Positions 1-6,716 of a stretch of 11,964 nucleotides of DNA are shown piece by piece. Numbering within the stretch: position 1 is the first letter of the stretch; each line of letters begins with the position of its first letter. Source of the DNA: Fibrobacteraceae bacterium (GTDB lineage Bacteria > Fibrobacterota > Fibrobacteria > Fibrobacterales > Fibrobacteraceae); NCBI GenBank assembly GCA_023231365.1, contig JALNVO010000063.1, positions 1 through 11,964 of the forward strand. The letters run 5' to 3'. The notes beneath the pieces were generated by a model, which did not search any database, had not been told where the DNA came from, and saw only the letters and a program-made list of their open reading frames with translations. The position numbers were made by a program, and so were the translations under genes.

Positions 1-301
1 ATCGTCCAGAGCGGCATCTCGGCAACAAAGACAAGCAAGCTTGTCTTTGCTCCTCTCGATTTGTATGCGGTTCACTTAACCAAAGCAGTTTTTAGAGGTG
101 TCCTCTATATAAAAACTAATGTAAACTAGTTTGAATTAGGACTGTTATGAATTTCTTGCTTTGGGTAGGCTTAGTATTCTCGTAAGTTTTTTACGCAAAG
201 AATTTCCCGTTTCTATTTTTCGTTTTTTTTCAATTATACTGGCCACGCGTCATGTCGCGTAGGTCGATCTCTCACTTATATGAAGCACTCCTGTAAACAG
301 G
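1..301. other. Left-edge region without a recognised gene
   Basis: No open frame here has a credible start, ribosome site and length. What can be seen is structure. A perfect 10-bp inverted repeat lies at 26-35/40-49. A 6-bp inverted repeat at 93-98/102-107 has flanking GTTTT/AAAAC arms. AAACTAGTTT (123-132) is a perfect palindrome, a 5-bp stem lies at 180-184/190-194, and another stem at 245-249/256-260. The last two lie just past the 3' end of the minus-strand IS200-type transposase. They could belong to the right end of that element, because IS200 elements carry subterminal hairpins rather than terminal inverted repeats. Element boundaries cannot be fixed from one copy. Confidence 0.5.
26..49. 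repeat. Perfect 10-bp inverted repeat
   Basis: CAAAGACAAG at 26-35 is exactly complementary to CTTGTCTTTG at 40-49, with a 4-base loop (CAAG). No T tract follows on either strand, so it is not a standard intrinsic terminator. It could be a protein-binding site, a mobile-element end or a structured 3' end of a transcript entering from the left. The window edge prevents a choice. Confidence 0.6.
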
Positions 302-731
302 CTACATCTTTCCTAGCATCGTCAGCTCTCCGTACTTGTCCTCTTTCAATTGATCCTGGATGTAGGCCGCGATCTTTGCCTGTCGTATCGACATAGTAGC
401 CACGGCACCAGAATTCCCTGTTCCGATATTTATATTGCAGCTCCGGATATCTTTCGTAAATCATCAGGCTGCGCATCCCCTTCAAGAATCCCATGAATCC
501 AGAAACGGAATATTTGGGAGGAATTTCCACAAGCGTGTGTATGTGATCGGGGCAACACTCCGCCTCGACGATGTTCACCTGTTTCCACTGGCAAAGGGTG
601 CGGAGAACGCTTCCTATTTCCCGACGTTTTCCTCCGTAAAATACTTTCCGCCTGAGCTTGGGAGCGAAAACGATATGATACTTGCAATTCCACGTTGTAT
701 GGGCCAACGTGTGATTATTGCTATTATTCAT
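302..731 (-). pseudogene. IS200/IS605-family transposase (TnpA, Y1 HUH type), frameshifted
   Basis: TnpA of IS200 elements is a small single-strand transposase with an HUH metal-binding motif and one catalytic tyrosine on a C-terminal helix. The frame opens with ATG at 731, with AGGA a few bases upstream. It carries the family pattern: HTTWNCKYHIVFAPK near the N-terminus, HIH at residues 63-65, EIPPKYSVSGFMGFLKG, and FWCRGYYVDT. After about residue 118 it drifts into unrelated sequence and stops at 276. Shifting by one base at about 377 restores the family ending (KIAAYIQDQLKEDKYGE...) and stops at 302. The catalytic Tyr codon (362-364) and the Gln four residues later exist only in that second frame. 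From the recalled family spacing, a deletion of about 11 bases fits best. It is unlikely to be active unless the ribosome shifts frame. Downstream of it lie small hairpins and no tnpB. Confidence 0.85.
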
Positions 732-804
732 CTGTGATCCTTTGGTTCTTTGTGATGCAGTTGGCTGACCCGAGTTTCAATTAATCATAAGGCGAATGCT
801 GCAG

Positions 805-855
805 TCGTGCTTGCACGAATATTGCTGAGCCGAGGTTAATGTTTACGTAGTAAAC
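805..855. repeat. Two hairpins upstream of the IS200-type transposase
   Basis: TCGTGC (805-810) pairs with GCACGA (813-818), and GTTTAC (841-846) pairs with GTAAAC (850-855) across a 3-base loop. They sit 75-125 bases upstream of the minus-strand tnpA start. This is where the left-end subterminal hairpin of an IS200 element would be expected. The assignment is by position only; the element boundary is not visible. Confidence 0.35.
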
Positions 856-913
856 AAATGTAGCCAAGGGATTTCTTATATGCCGAGGATGGAACGCCAA
901 AAGGCTAAACGGG

Positions 914-937
914 ACCACCGGACTCGCCGGTGGTTTT
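914..937. repeat. 8-bp GC-rich hairpin with short T run
   Basis: ACCACCGG (914-921) is perfectly complementary to CCGGTGGT (927-934) across ACTCG, followed by TTTT on the plus strand. It looks like a weak plus-strand terminator, although no plus-strand gene precedes it. It lies 13 bases from the prfB terminator T tract and may give a back-to-back barrier between the IS remnant and the prfB operon. Confidence 0.45.
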
Positions 938-947
938 GAATGCATAC

Positions 948-973
948 AAAAAAGCCCCGGCGGCAAACCGGGG
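948..973 (-). terminator. Intrinsic terminator of the psd-to-prfB operon
   Basis: On the minus strand CCCCGG (973-968) pairs with CCGGGG (960-955) across a 7-base loop, and the stem is followed by C and then six T (953-948). The plus strand also has an ATTTTTAA run on the other side, so it may work in both directions. It starts 26 bases past the prfB stop codon and is the only strong terminator in the minus-strand cluster. Confidence 0.85.
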
Positions 974-998
974 ATTTTTAATTTATGTTCAACTTTAA

Positions 999-2115
999 TT
1001 ATGCCGTAGGCAGGTCTTCAATACTTGTAGAGAGAAGATAGGCATTGACAAAAGGTTTGAGTTTGCCATCCAATACTCCCGATGTATCGGATGTTTCTTC
1101 ATTTGTACGCAAGTCCTTTACCAATTGATAAGGCTGAAGTACATAACTCCGGATTTGAGAGCCCCACTCGACCTTCTTCTTGCCGGCCATACGGGCATCG
1201 CGTTTGGCTTCTTCTTCCTGCTTGTAATGTTCCGCAACCATCGTTGTGAGCATCTTCAAAGCAGTAGCACGGTTCTGGATCTGGGAGCGCTCCGTCTGGC
1301 AACTTGAGACAATTCCCGTAGGAATATGAGTCATTCGCACAGCGGAATCCGTCTTATTTATGTACTGACCACCAGCGCCCGACGAACGGTACACATCGAC
1401 GCGGATATCCGCCGGATTGATGTCGAACTTAACGTCTTCATGTTCCGGGTAAAGATACACGGCGCAGAAACTCGTGTGGCGGCGTGCATTGGCATCGAAC
1501 GGACTGATGCGGACCAAACGGTGAACGCCAATCTCCGAACGGAGAAGCCCATAAGCATAATCATCCTTGACTTCAATCGTTGCGCTGTTGATGCCGGCTT
1601 CTTCACCTTCTTGCACATCAACTACGCGGAAATCCATTCCTTCGCGTTCCAAAAAGCGTTTGTACATACGGAAAAGCATATCAGCCCAATCATGGGCTTC
1701 CGTTCCTCCAGCACCTGGATGAATGGAGAGGAGAGCCGGACACGCATCATCCGGTCCGTTCAGCATCTTGCGGAATTCCATTGCATCGACTTTTTTGACA
1801 AGTGCGGAAAAATCCGTTTCTACACTGTCAAACAATTCTTGCGAATTCTGTTCGGACTTGGCCATCTCATAAAGCTCGGAGAGATCGTTGCAAGAAGCAG
1901 AGACCTCGTTCCAATCCGAGATAATCTTTTTGAGAGAAGTAATCTTTTTAAGGAGCAATTGAGCTTTGTCTTGATCGCTCCAAAGTTCGGGATTCCCCGA
2001 TTCACGCTCTAAGACCGAGAGTTCTTCTTCTTTAGACTCTAAGTCAAAGATACCCCCGTAGCTTGTCTACGCGCAAGCGGAGCGCGGCCAAACCAGTATG
2101 AGTCGTAGTCGGCAT
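999..2115 (-). CDS. prfB: Peptide chain release factor 2, with programmed +1 frameshift
   Basis: RF2 recognises UGA and UAA stop codons on the ribosome and triggers peptide release. The real start is ATG at 2115-2113, with GGAGG nine bases upstream. It overlaps the stop of the preceding gene as TAATG. After 23 codons the frame meets TGA at 2046-2044, in the context GGGGG-TAT-CTT-TGA-C, which is the classical RF2 frameshift site with its internal Shine-Dalgarno-like G run. Skipping T2046 continues as DLESKEEEL and runs to TAA at 1001-999, giving 371 residues (E. coli RF2 has 365). The SPF stop-codon recognition tripeptide is at 204-206 and the GGQ catalytic loop at 248-250, close to their E. 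coli positions. Low RF2 favours the shift, so the gene controls itself. A start inside the downstream frame (for example a TTG at 1958) would remove the N-terminal domain and is not supported. Last gene of the operon. Confidence 0.96.
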
Positions 2116-3128
2116 TACTTGGAACCTCCGATCGGATCCGTCGGTGTATAATCGGCATTCAGGTATTGTACCTTGTAGACCTTGGCAAGCTCATCGAGAT
2201 AAGCTTTGATCTTCATCTGGCGGTCCTGTTCTGCCTGCACGCGGAGGATATAATCAATTTGAGGCTTGTAACTATCCATCTTGCCGTCGTTCTTTTCCGT
2301 CAGCATAAAAATTTGGAGGCCTTCGCTCGTGGAGAACACGCCGGAAATGTCGCCGACTTTAAGCTTGTCGATCGCCTTCGCGAAATCGGCACCCTTAGAC
2401 TTGGCAATGAATTTATTCATCACACCACCCGTCTTCCGGGCATCGGAATCATCGCTGTATTGTGCGGCGAGGGTGGCAAAGCTCGCTTTGCCCAAGCGGA
2501 CCTGTGCAGCGAGCCCCTTTAAGAGTTCTCGTTTGTCTGCGACAGCTTGGGCCGTTTCCCCCTTCTTGGCTTTCAGAATGATACGAGCACCGCTAATCGT
2601 GTCATTGATAGAAACCTTGTTCTTATTGAGTTCCCAATAAGCGGCAATTTCCTTGTCGGTAGGATCCTTCGGATAGGGAACCTTCTTCTCAAGAATAATA
2701 TCACTCTGGAGCTGCTGCTGAATCTTCTCATGGAATTGCGCCTCGGTAACTCCATTCTTCTTCAGTTCCTTATTGAACACTTCAATACTCGGATATTGGG
2801 CTTTGAAAAGTCTTTCAACGCTATCGACACGAGCCTGCGGAGCCTTAATGCCCTGCTTCTTGATTTCAAGCTTGAGAAGTTCCTGCCCCACTAAGTTGTC
2901 GATGACAGCCCAGCGCAGCTGCTTTTGGGCCTCAGGAGGAATTTCGCGGCCCTTGGCCTGCTGTTCACCGAGAACTCTAGTAAGGCTGTCCACACGGCCC
3001 TGGGTGATTCCGATCTTGTCCACGCGGATCACATCAAAATTTTTACCGTTCATAAGCTGGGCAGAAGCAAACGCGGCTGCGAGCATTACTGGAATAACGG
3101 ATTTTTGCACATAGCTAGAAAAACGCAT
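2115..3128 (-). CDS. Secreted PpiC/SurA-type peptidyl-prolyl cis-trans isomerase
   Basis: Likely a periplasmic folding helper that isomerises X-Pro bonds of exported proteins, as SurA and PpiD do for outer-membrane proteins. The 337-residue product starts at ATG 3128, with AGGA upstream (CTAGGACGTTT). It begins with a signal peptide of about 23 residues ending in ASA|Q, and no lipobox cysteine is seen. Residues about 28-160 are a helical SurA-N-like chaperone part rich in K, E and Q. Residues about 175-275 match a parvulin domain: the SGARIILKAKKGE strand, LAAQYSDDSDARKTGG, the FAKAIDKLKVGDIS segment and the closing GLQIFMLTEK strand. Only one parvulin domain is present, against two in E. coli SurA. 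The stop overlaps the prfB start by one base, so the two are probably translationally coupled. Family is confident; the exact orthologue name is not. Confidence 0.88.
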   Translation of the reverse strand: MRFSSYVQKSVIPVMLAAAFASAQLMNGKNFDVIRVDKIGITQGRVDSLTRVLGEQQAKGREIPPEAQKQLRWAVIDNLVGQELLKLEIKKQGIKAPQARVDSVERLFKAQYPSIEVFNKELKKNGVTEAQFHEKIQQQLQSDIILEKKVPYPKDPTDKEIAAYWELNKNKVSINDTISGARIILKAKKGETAQAVADKRELLKGLAAQVRLGKASFATLAAQYSDDSDARKTGGVMNKFIAKSKGADFAKAIDKLKVGDISGVFSTSEGLQIFMLTEKNDGKMDSYKPQIDYILRVQAEQDRQMKIKAYLDELAKVYKVQYLNADYTPTDPIGGSK

Positions 3129-3169
3129 AAACGTCCTAGGTTAAAATTGACGCCGACAATATAGAAAAG

Positions 3170-3523
3170 TCAAACAGCCGGAGCATTGGAAGAATCGGCA
3201 GAATCCTTGCCCTTGAACGCGGAAACGATATCCGGAACGAGGTCCGCCACGCGAGAAACGAGAGAATTGTCGCGGGCGACGGGCATAATCCGCACATCTT
3301 CGCCAGTAATGACGACAAAAGCCACCGGATTAATGGAAACTCCGCCGCCGGAGGCCGACAAGTCTTCTTTGCGCCCGCCAAGGCCAAAGCCCATAGAAAC
3401 GCGACTCACAGGAATCACGGTTGTCGCACCAGCTTGAATGGGCTTTCCCACAACAGTTTCCGCTTGAGAAACCATGCGAAGTTTTTCGAGAATTGTTTCT
3501 GCTAAAGTATCGATCGTTGCCAT
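3170..3523 (-). CDS. GerW/YtfJ-family protein
   Basis: A 117-residue cytoplasmic-looking protein with ATG at 3523 and GAGGGT just upstream. It matches the GerW/YtfJ pattern: an N-terminal helix (residues 1-20), VVGKPIQAGATTVIPVSRVSMGFGLGG, then a Gly-rich SASGGGVSINPVAFVVI strand and a C-terminal helix (RVADLVPDIVSAF). In Bacillus, YtfJ (GerW) affects spore germination. Homologues occur in many bacteria that do not sporulate, where the role is unknown, so a sporulation label would mislead here. It lies 17 bases after the lipoprotein gene and 41 bases before the isomerase gene, clearly in the same transcript. The last 15 residues are polar and look disordered. Confidence 0.85.
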   Translation of the reverse strand: MATIDTLAETILEKLRMVSQAETVVGKPIQAGATTVIPVSRVSMGFGLGGRKEDLSASGGGVSINPVAFVVITGEDVRIMPVARDNSLVSRVADLVPDIVSAFKGKDSADSSNAPAV

Positions 3524-3540
3524 ATACCCTCAATTATACA

Positions 3541-4413
3541 TTATTCTTTGGCATCGTACACGCTCTTCGCCACTTCGGCAAAGCGCTGTTGTAAATTTTC
3601 TTCGCTTAAAAACCCCCAAAGGCATACAATGCGACCGCCTTTGAGTCTCATCGCCATTCCGCGCTCCCCTGCTCCAGCTTCAAAACGGAGCGTATCCGCA
3701 CGGAAAATTTCCCAACGGCCGCTTTTGCCTAGCCCGAGTATCCAGGAGTTCCATGCACCGTCGGAAACATAGCCCCAGCTGCGCGCACAGTTCCAGCGGA
3801 CATCTCCACCCGCATAACCCTGCACGAGCATCGGAAATCCGGACTCCACTCCGAGGAAGTTTTTCATCTGGATGGAAGACTCGTCGAGTTCGCGATCCGC
3901 AAAAGGAAGACTCAAGAATTCCTGCGGAAGCCCTTCCCTATAGCCCGGAAAGGATCTCACCAACTGTTCAAGGACACCTCGGTCATAGGGCCGCAAGCGG
4001 CTGTAGCGAAAAATGAAAAGCCTCTTGCCTGCGCGCATCGCAAATTCCAAATTTTCCCCCTCCGTCACCGGAATTTTTTCCTGTACAAGTCCGCTGTTCA
4101 AGAAAAAAGCAAGCGCAGACATGTCGTCATCAAAATCGAGAATCCGCAAATGCAGGGAATCGCCCGGCGTAGGTACATATTCCAAATTTGCAGAACTCAA
4201 AAATGAATAATCCTTCAGCATCCAAGCTGCGGGAAGATGCGCATCCGCAGAAAGCGAGCCATAATTTTCAACAAGCACAGGCCCCTTTCCCTGATAAGCG
4301 TACTGGTAAAGATTCAAATCAGAAAGATCCTTTTCTCCAAACTCGCAAGAAACAAGACCAGTGGTCAATGCAAGCAAGATCACCTTGAAAAAAGTTACTT
4401 TATACACAACCAT
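3541..4413 (-). CDS. Predicted lipoprotein of unknown function
   Basis: The frame is open from 4506, but the supported start is ATG 4413: TAAGGG lies just upstream, the start overlaps the end of the preceding gene by 14 bases, and the resulting N-terminus is a textbook lipoprotein signal. It reads MVVYKVTFFKVILLALTTGLVSC, with lipobox LVSC and lipidated Cys23. The mature part (about 267 residues) is soluble, with mixed alpha/beta character and many aromatics (WNCARSWGYVSDGAWNSW near residue 210). A stretch near residues 80-105 (LHLRILDFDDDMSALAFFLNSG) and a central Gly/Tyr-rich part loosely recall DUF6599-type proteins, which is a weak impression from memory. No catalytic motif is recognised. 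The location among psd, GerW and foldase genes suggests an envelope role, by inference only. Confidence 0.75.
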   Translation of the reverse strand: MVVYKVTFFKVILLALTTGLVSCEFGEKDLSDLNLYQYAYQGKGPVLVENYGSLSADAHLPAAWMLKDYSFLSSANLEYVPTPGDSLHLRILDFDDDMSALAFFLNSGLVQEKIPVTEGENLEFAMRAGKRLFIFRYSRLRPYDRGVLEQLVRSFPGYREGLPQEFLSLPFADRELDESSIQMKNFLGVESGFPMLVQGYAGGDVRWNCARSWGYVSDGAWNSWILGLGKSGRWEIFRADTLRFEAGAGERGMAMRLKGGRIVCLWGFLSEENLQQRFAEVAKSVYDAKE

Positions 4414-5212
4414 CGCCCTTACTTTTTGTGCAGAACAGAGCCAGCGGACAGCGCAAGCAATTTTCCGTATGCTCGCTACAAATATAGCTGCTTTCGCCTT
4501 TTTCAAGAAAGAATTGGAATGCGTGGGAAGCGATCAGCGGATCCTCCTTGCAGAGCGTTCTGCAAAGCGTTTCGCCCAAATACCGCTTTTTCTTTTCGTC
4601 CATTTCCGAAAAGCGGAGTTCCTTGCCTGGCCCGATAAAACCCATCCATTTGCGGATTCCGAAAGCAAACGGAATCGGCGGATTTTTTTCATTGTGGATA
4701 ACGTTCAAGCCGCGTGGAAGAGGTTCTGCCAAACGGGAAATAGCGAGAATCGCCTTTGGGCGGTACGCGCCCTTTCCCATAAAAAAGATTTCGCCTAAAT
4801 CGCGGCATATTCCTTTGTACGAAGTCGAGGAGAACCAACCCGCCAACGGAGAACGCTTGCGCACAAAATTTCCGACACTCCAAAAGATTCCGGGGACCTG
4901 TTCTTCCAATTCCCAATCGTAAGAGCCCTTGCCTCTCCGCACGGCCGCAGCAATTTTAGATTCTTCCGGCAAAGGAAACGTCCAAAGCCGTTCGTGAGGA
5001 AAATCGAGAAAGAGTTCTTCAAGGACTTTTGAAACGAGAATTAGAGGAAGCTCCTGCGATATCGCAGTCCCCAAAAGCACCCATGCGATGCGGGCTTCAA
5101 GTGAGCAAGCCTTGCCCGCAACGGCAACAATGGGATCCGGCACAGAAGCAAAAATCCGAACGAATTCATTACTCGCCCGCATTTCCTCCTGATGTTCCTT
5201 TTCCCAGCGCAT
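4400..5212 (-). CDS. Endonuclease III-like (HhH-GPD) Fe-S protein, apparently degenerate
   Basis: A 270-residue protein ending in C245-x6-C252-x2-C255-x5-C261, exactly the [4Fe-4S] loop spacing of endonuclease III/MutY. Residues 42-71 (IAWVLLGTAISQE...VLEELFLDFP) resemble the first helices of that fold. The segment PIPFAFGIRKWMGFIGPGKEL (from residue 179) lines up with VDTHIFRV...FAPGK of E. coli Nth. ASHAFQFFLEKGESSYIC lines up with the helix leading into the cluster. In this hand alignment the catalytic Asp becomes Ala183, and no clear helix-hairpin-helix LPGVG(R)KTA with its Lys is seen; GKGAYRPKAILAISRL (146-161) is the only candidate. It may therefore be non-catalytic, or act on another substrate. 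ATG 5212 lies 3 bases after the psd stop. An alternative ATG at 5182 is preceded by AGGAGG but with only 2 bases of spacing. Confidence 0.65.
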   Translation of the reverse strand: MRWEKEHQEEMRASNEFVRIFASVPDPIVAVAGKACSLEARIAWVLLGTAISQELPLILVSKVLEELFLDFPHERLWTFPLPEESKIAAAVRRGKGSYDWELEEQVPGIFWSVGNFVRKRSPLAGWFSSTSYKGICRDLGEIFFMGKGAYRPKAILAISRLAEPLPRGLNVIHNEKNPPIPFAFGIRKWMGFIGPGKELRFSEMDEKKKRYLGETLCRTLCKEDPLIASHAFQFFLEKGESSYICSEHTENCLRCPLALFCTKSKGDGCV

Positions 5213-5215
5213 CTT

Positions 5216-6073
5216 TTAGCAAAGAGCTTCGCCGACGCGGATACTCGTTCCCAAGCGGGACAGGAAAAGATCCGGATGGCGGATGCAAACATTTTTATCG
5301 GCAATGAGAATGACCGTGCTCCCCATTTCAAAGCGACCGAGCTCGCCACCTTTTTCAAAACGATATTCGCACCGGGGAGTATAATCCAAGCGGGGAGACC
5401 TGCGCGAAAGCTTGCCCATATTAGTAATCCAATCCGGAGCATAATTCACCGCAATACGGCCCACATTCGTAGCCCCGACTTTCACAAGCAGCATTTCTCC
5501 GCCCCCACTGAGTAGAATGCGGGTAGTAATGCGTTCATTTATTGCAAATAAACCCTCAACGCGTTCCACGCTCCAAGAGTTCACCGGCCAAAGCGTGCCC
5601 GGAATATAACTCGCCGAAATCAATTTTCCGGAAACAGGAGAATGAATGCGGTGATAGTTGAACGGAGCAAGATAGATCGTCGCAAAGCGGCCACCCGCAA
5701 ACCTGGAAGCCAAAGCCTCGTCGCGCAATAGATCTTTCAGGGAATACAACTTGCCCTTCGTCTGTATCAGTTCCAATTTTTCACCAGCAAGCGGACCCGC
5801 TTGAGAAACTTTTCCATCCACCGGGCATACAACTTCCGAATCCGCAATGGGCCGACGGCCCGGGCAAAGCGTGCGGATAAAAAGCTCGCCGATATTTGCA
5901 TAATCCGAAAGAGGCTTGCTCGCCTCCGCCATATTGAGTTTGTAAGCTCTGGCAAACAAAACTTTCGCCAATCTGGAAAAAACCGGTACTTTGAGGTTTA
6001 CAACACTACCAAAAAATCGCGAAGCAAGATTCTTCGGCAACAATTTCATAAAAACGTAGTAGGGTGAATTCAT
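5216..6073 (-). CDS. psd: Phosphatidylserine decarboxylase proenzyme
   Basis: Converts phosphatidylserine to phosphatidylethanolamine at the inner membrane. It is made as a proenzyme that cuts itself to create a pyruvoyl group. Counting from ATG 6073 it has 285 residues. It shows the family motifs CPVDGKV (Asp86, which drives self-cleavage), YHRIHSPVSG (His141, His144), and MGST at 250-253. Cleavage before Ser252 would leave a beta chain of 251 and an alpha chain of 34 residues. The usual motif is LGST; Met in the first place is a conservative change. The N-terminus (YYVFMKLLPKNLASRFFG) is the membrane-associated helix typical of bacterial enzymes. No good Shine-Dalgarno is visible; a TTG at 6076 directly precedes the chosen ATG, and ATG 6049 is a shorter option. 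First gene of the minus-strand operon. Confidence 0.93.
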   Translation of the reverse strand: MNSPYYVFMKLLPKNLASRFFGSVVNLKVPVFSRLAKVLFARAYKLNMAEASKPLSDYANIGELFIRTLCPGRRPIADSEVVCPVDGKVSQAGPLAGEKLELIQTKGKLYSLKDLLRDEALASRFAGGRFATIYLAPFNYHRIHSPVSGKLISASYIPGTLWPVNSWSVERVEGLFAINERITTRILLSGGGEMLLVKVGATNVGRIAVNYAPDWITNMGKLSRRSPRLDYTPRCEYRFEKGGELGRFEMGSTVILIADKNVCIRHPDLFLSRLGTSIRVGEALC

Positions 6074-6255
6074 CAAGTAAAATGTAGAATGTGCGAAGGA
6101 AAAAATTTTTTAGAGGGGGAAAGAATTCCCCCCGCAATCGCCCATCCTCATCTTTCATAAGGCATTGGCTTTTGCGCCCCCTTCACGCAAAAAATCAGAT
6201 CTTTGATTTAAGCACCTATTCACGCCACCCCTAAAAGGGGGGGGGGCTATCTAAA
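6074..6255. other. psd upstream region: hairpins and a G10 tract
   Basis: The psd operon promoter must lie here or within the IS remnant, but I see no convincing -35/-10 pair. Structures present: GGGGGAA (6115-6121) with TTCCCCC (6126-6132), next to A6T6 (6100-6111); TTTTGCG (6170-6176) with CGCAAAA (6186-6192); CCCC (6228-6231) with the start of a run of ten G (6237-6246). An outer inverted repeat TTGATTTA (6203-6210)/TAAATCAA (6252-6259) brackets the G tract. The last pair overlaps the end of the transposase remnant and may be its right end. Confidence 0.45.
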
Positions 6256-6703
6256 TCAAGACATGCCGAACAGATTTTCTTGGTTCTCCTGTTCACAGAC
6301 CTTCTTCTGCTGAAAGCGGACATATTTCACGACCACCTCTCATTCACTTCGACAGTGCTTACGAAATAGCCGGTCGACCAGAAATGCAAGCCCCAGTATT
6401 TTTTGCGAAGATCCTTATGACGGTCGAATATCTTCATCGCGCTCCGGCCTTTCAAAAAGCCGACCACAAAGCTCCCACTCTGATCCGGTGGTATTTCAAG
6501 AACCAGAAGGACGTGATCCTTCTGTACGTTACCCTGAATTATCGTCGGGAGCTTCCATTTGCAAAAACGGCGGATCACGTCGCGGACATGAAAGCGGACC
6601 TCTCCGTCCATCACCCGGAATCTATATTTTGGGCACCAGACGATGTGATACTTGCATTCGTAGACAGTATGACTTAGTTTCTTTAATGATGAGGGCTTTT
6701 CAT
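6256..6703 (-). pseudogene. Second IS200/IS605-family transposase remnant (TnpA), multiply defective
   Basis: The core KKLSHTVYECKYHIVWCPKYRFRV...EIPP...VVGFLKGRSAMKIFDRH...KYWGLHFWSTGYFVSTV is unmistakable IS200-type TnpA. It belongs to a different subgroup from the copy at 302-731. Three lesions are visible. The HUH motif reads H-V-L: codon CTT at 6509-6507 where CAT is expected. After VNE the frame runs to TGA at 6327, while slipping back one base gives EVVVKYVRFQQKK and a stop at 6256, restoring the catalytic Tyr-x3-Gln helix with normal spacing. No in-frame ATG, GTG or TTG lies just before the core; the nearest ATG (6703) is in another frame and stops after six codons. The frame open to 6869 passes through a 9-bp hairpin and starts with TTG, so that extension is not believed. 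Confidence 0.85.
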
Positions 6704-6716
6704 AGCTATAGAATAC

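Noticed and set aside
276..301. Final residues of the first transposase in the uninterrupted frame, up to the stop at 276
   Set aside because: The sequence after about residue 118 has no family character, while the other frame resumes the conserved helix and stops at 302.
4414..4506. N-terminal extension of the lipoprotein frame to 4506
   Set aside because: It would overlap the preceding gene by over 100 bases and bury the lipoprotein signal peptide; the ATG at 4413 has a good ribosome site.
6115..6132. GGGGGAA/TTCCCCC hairpin as an intrinsic terminator ahead of psd
   Set aside because: On the minus strand the T run starts only after nine other bases, so it does not fit a standard terminator. 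Kept only as a hairpin.
302..6703. Composite transposon made of the two IS200 copies flanking the psd-prfB operon
   Set aside because: The copies belong to different subgroups, both are defective, and the DNA between them is a housekeeping operon. No matching ends are visible.
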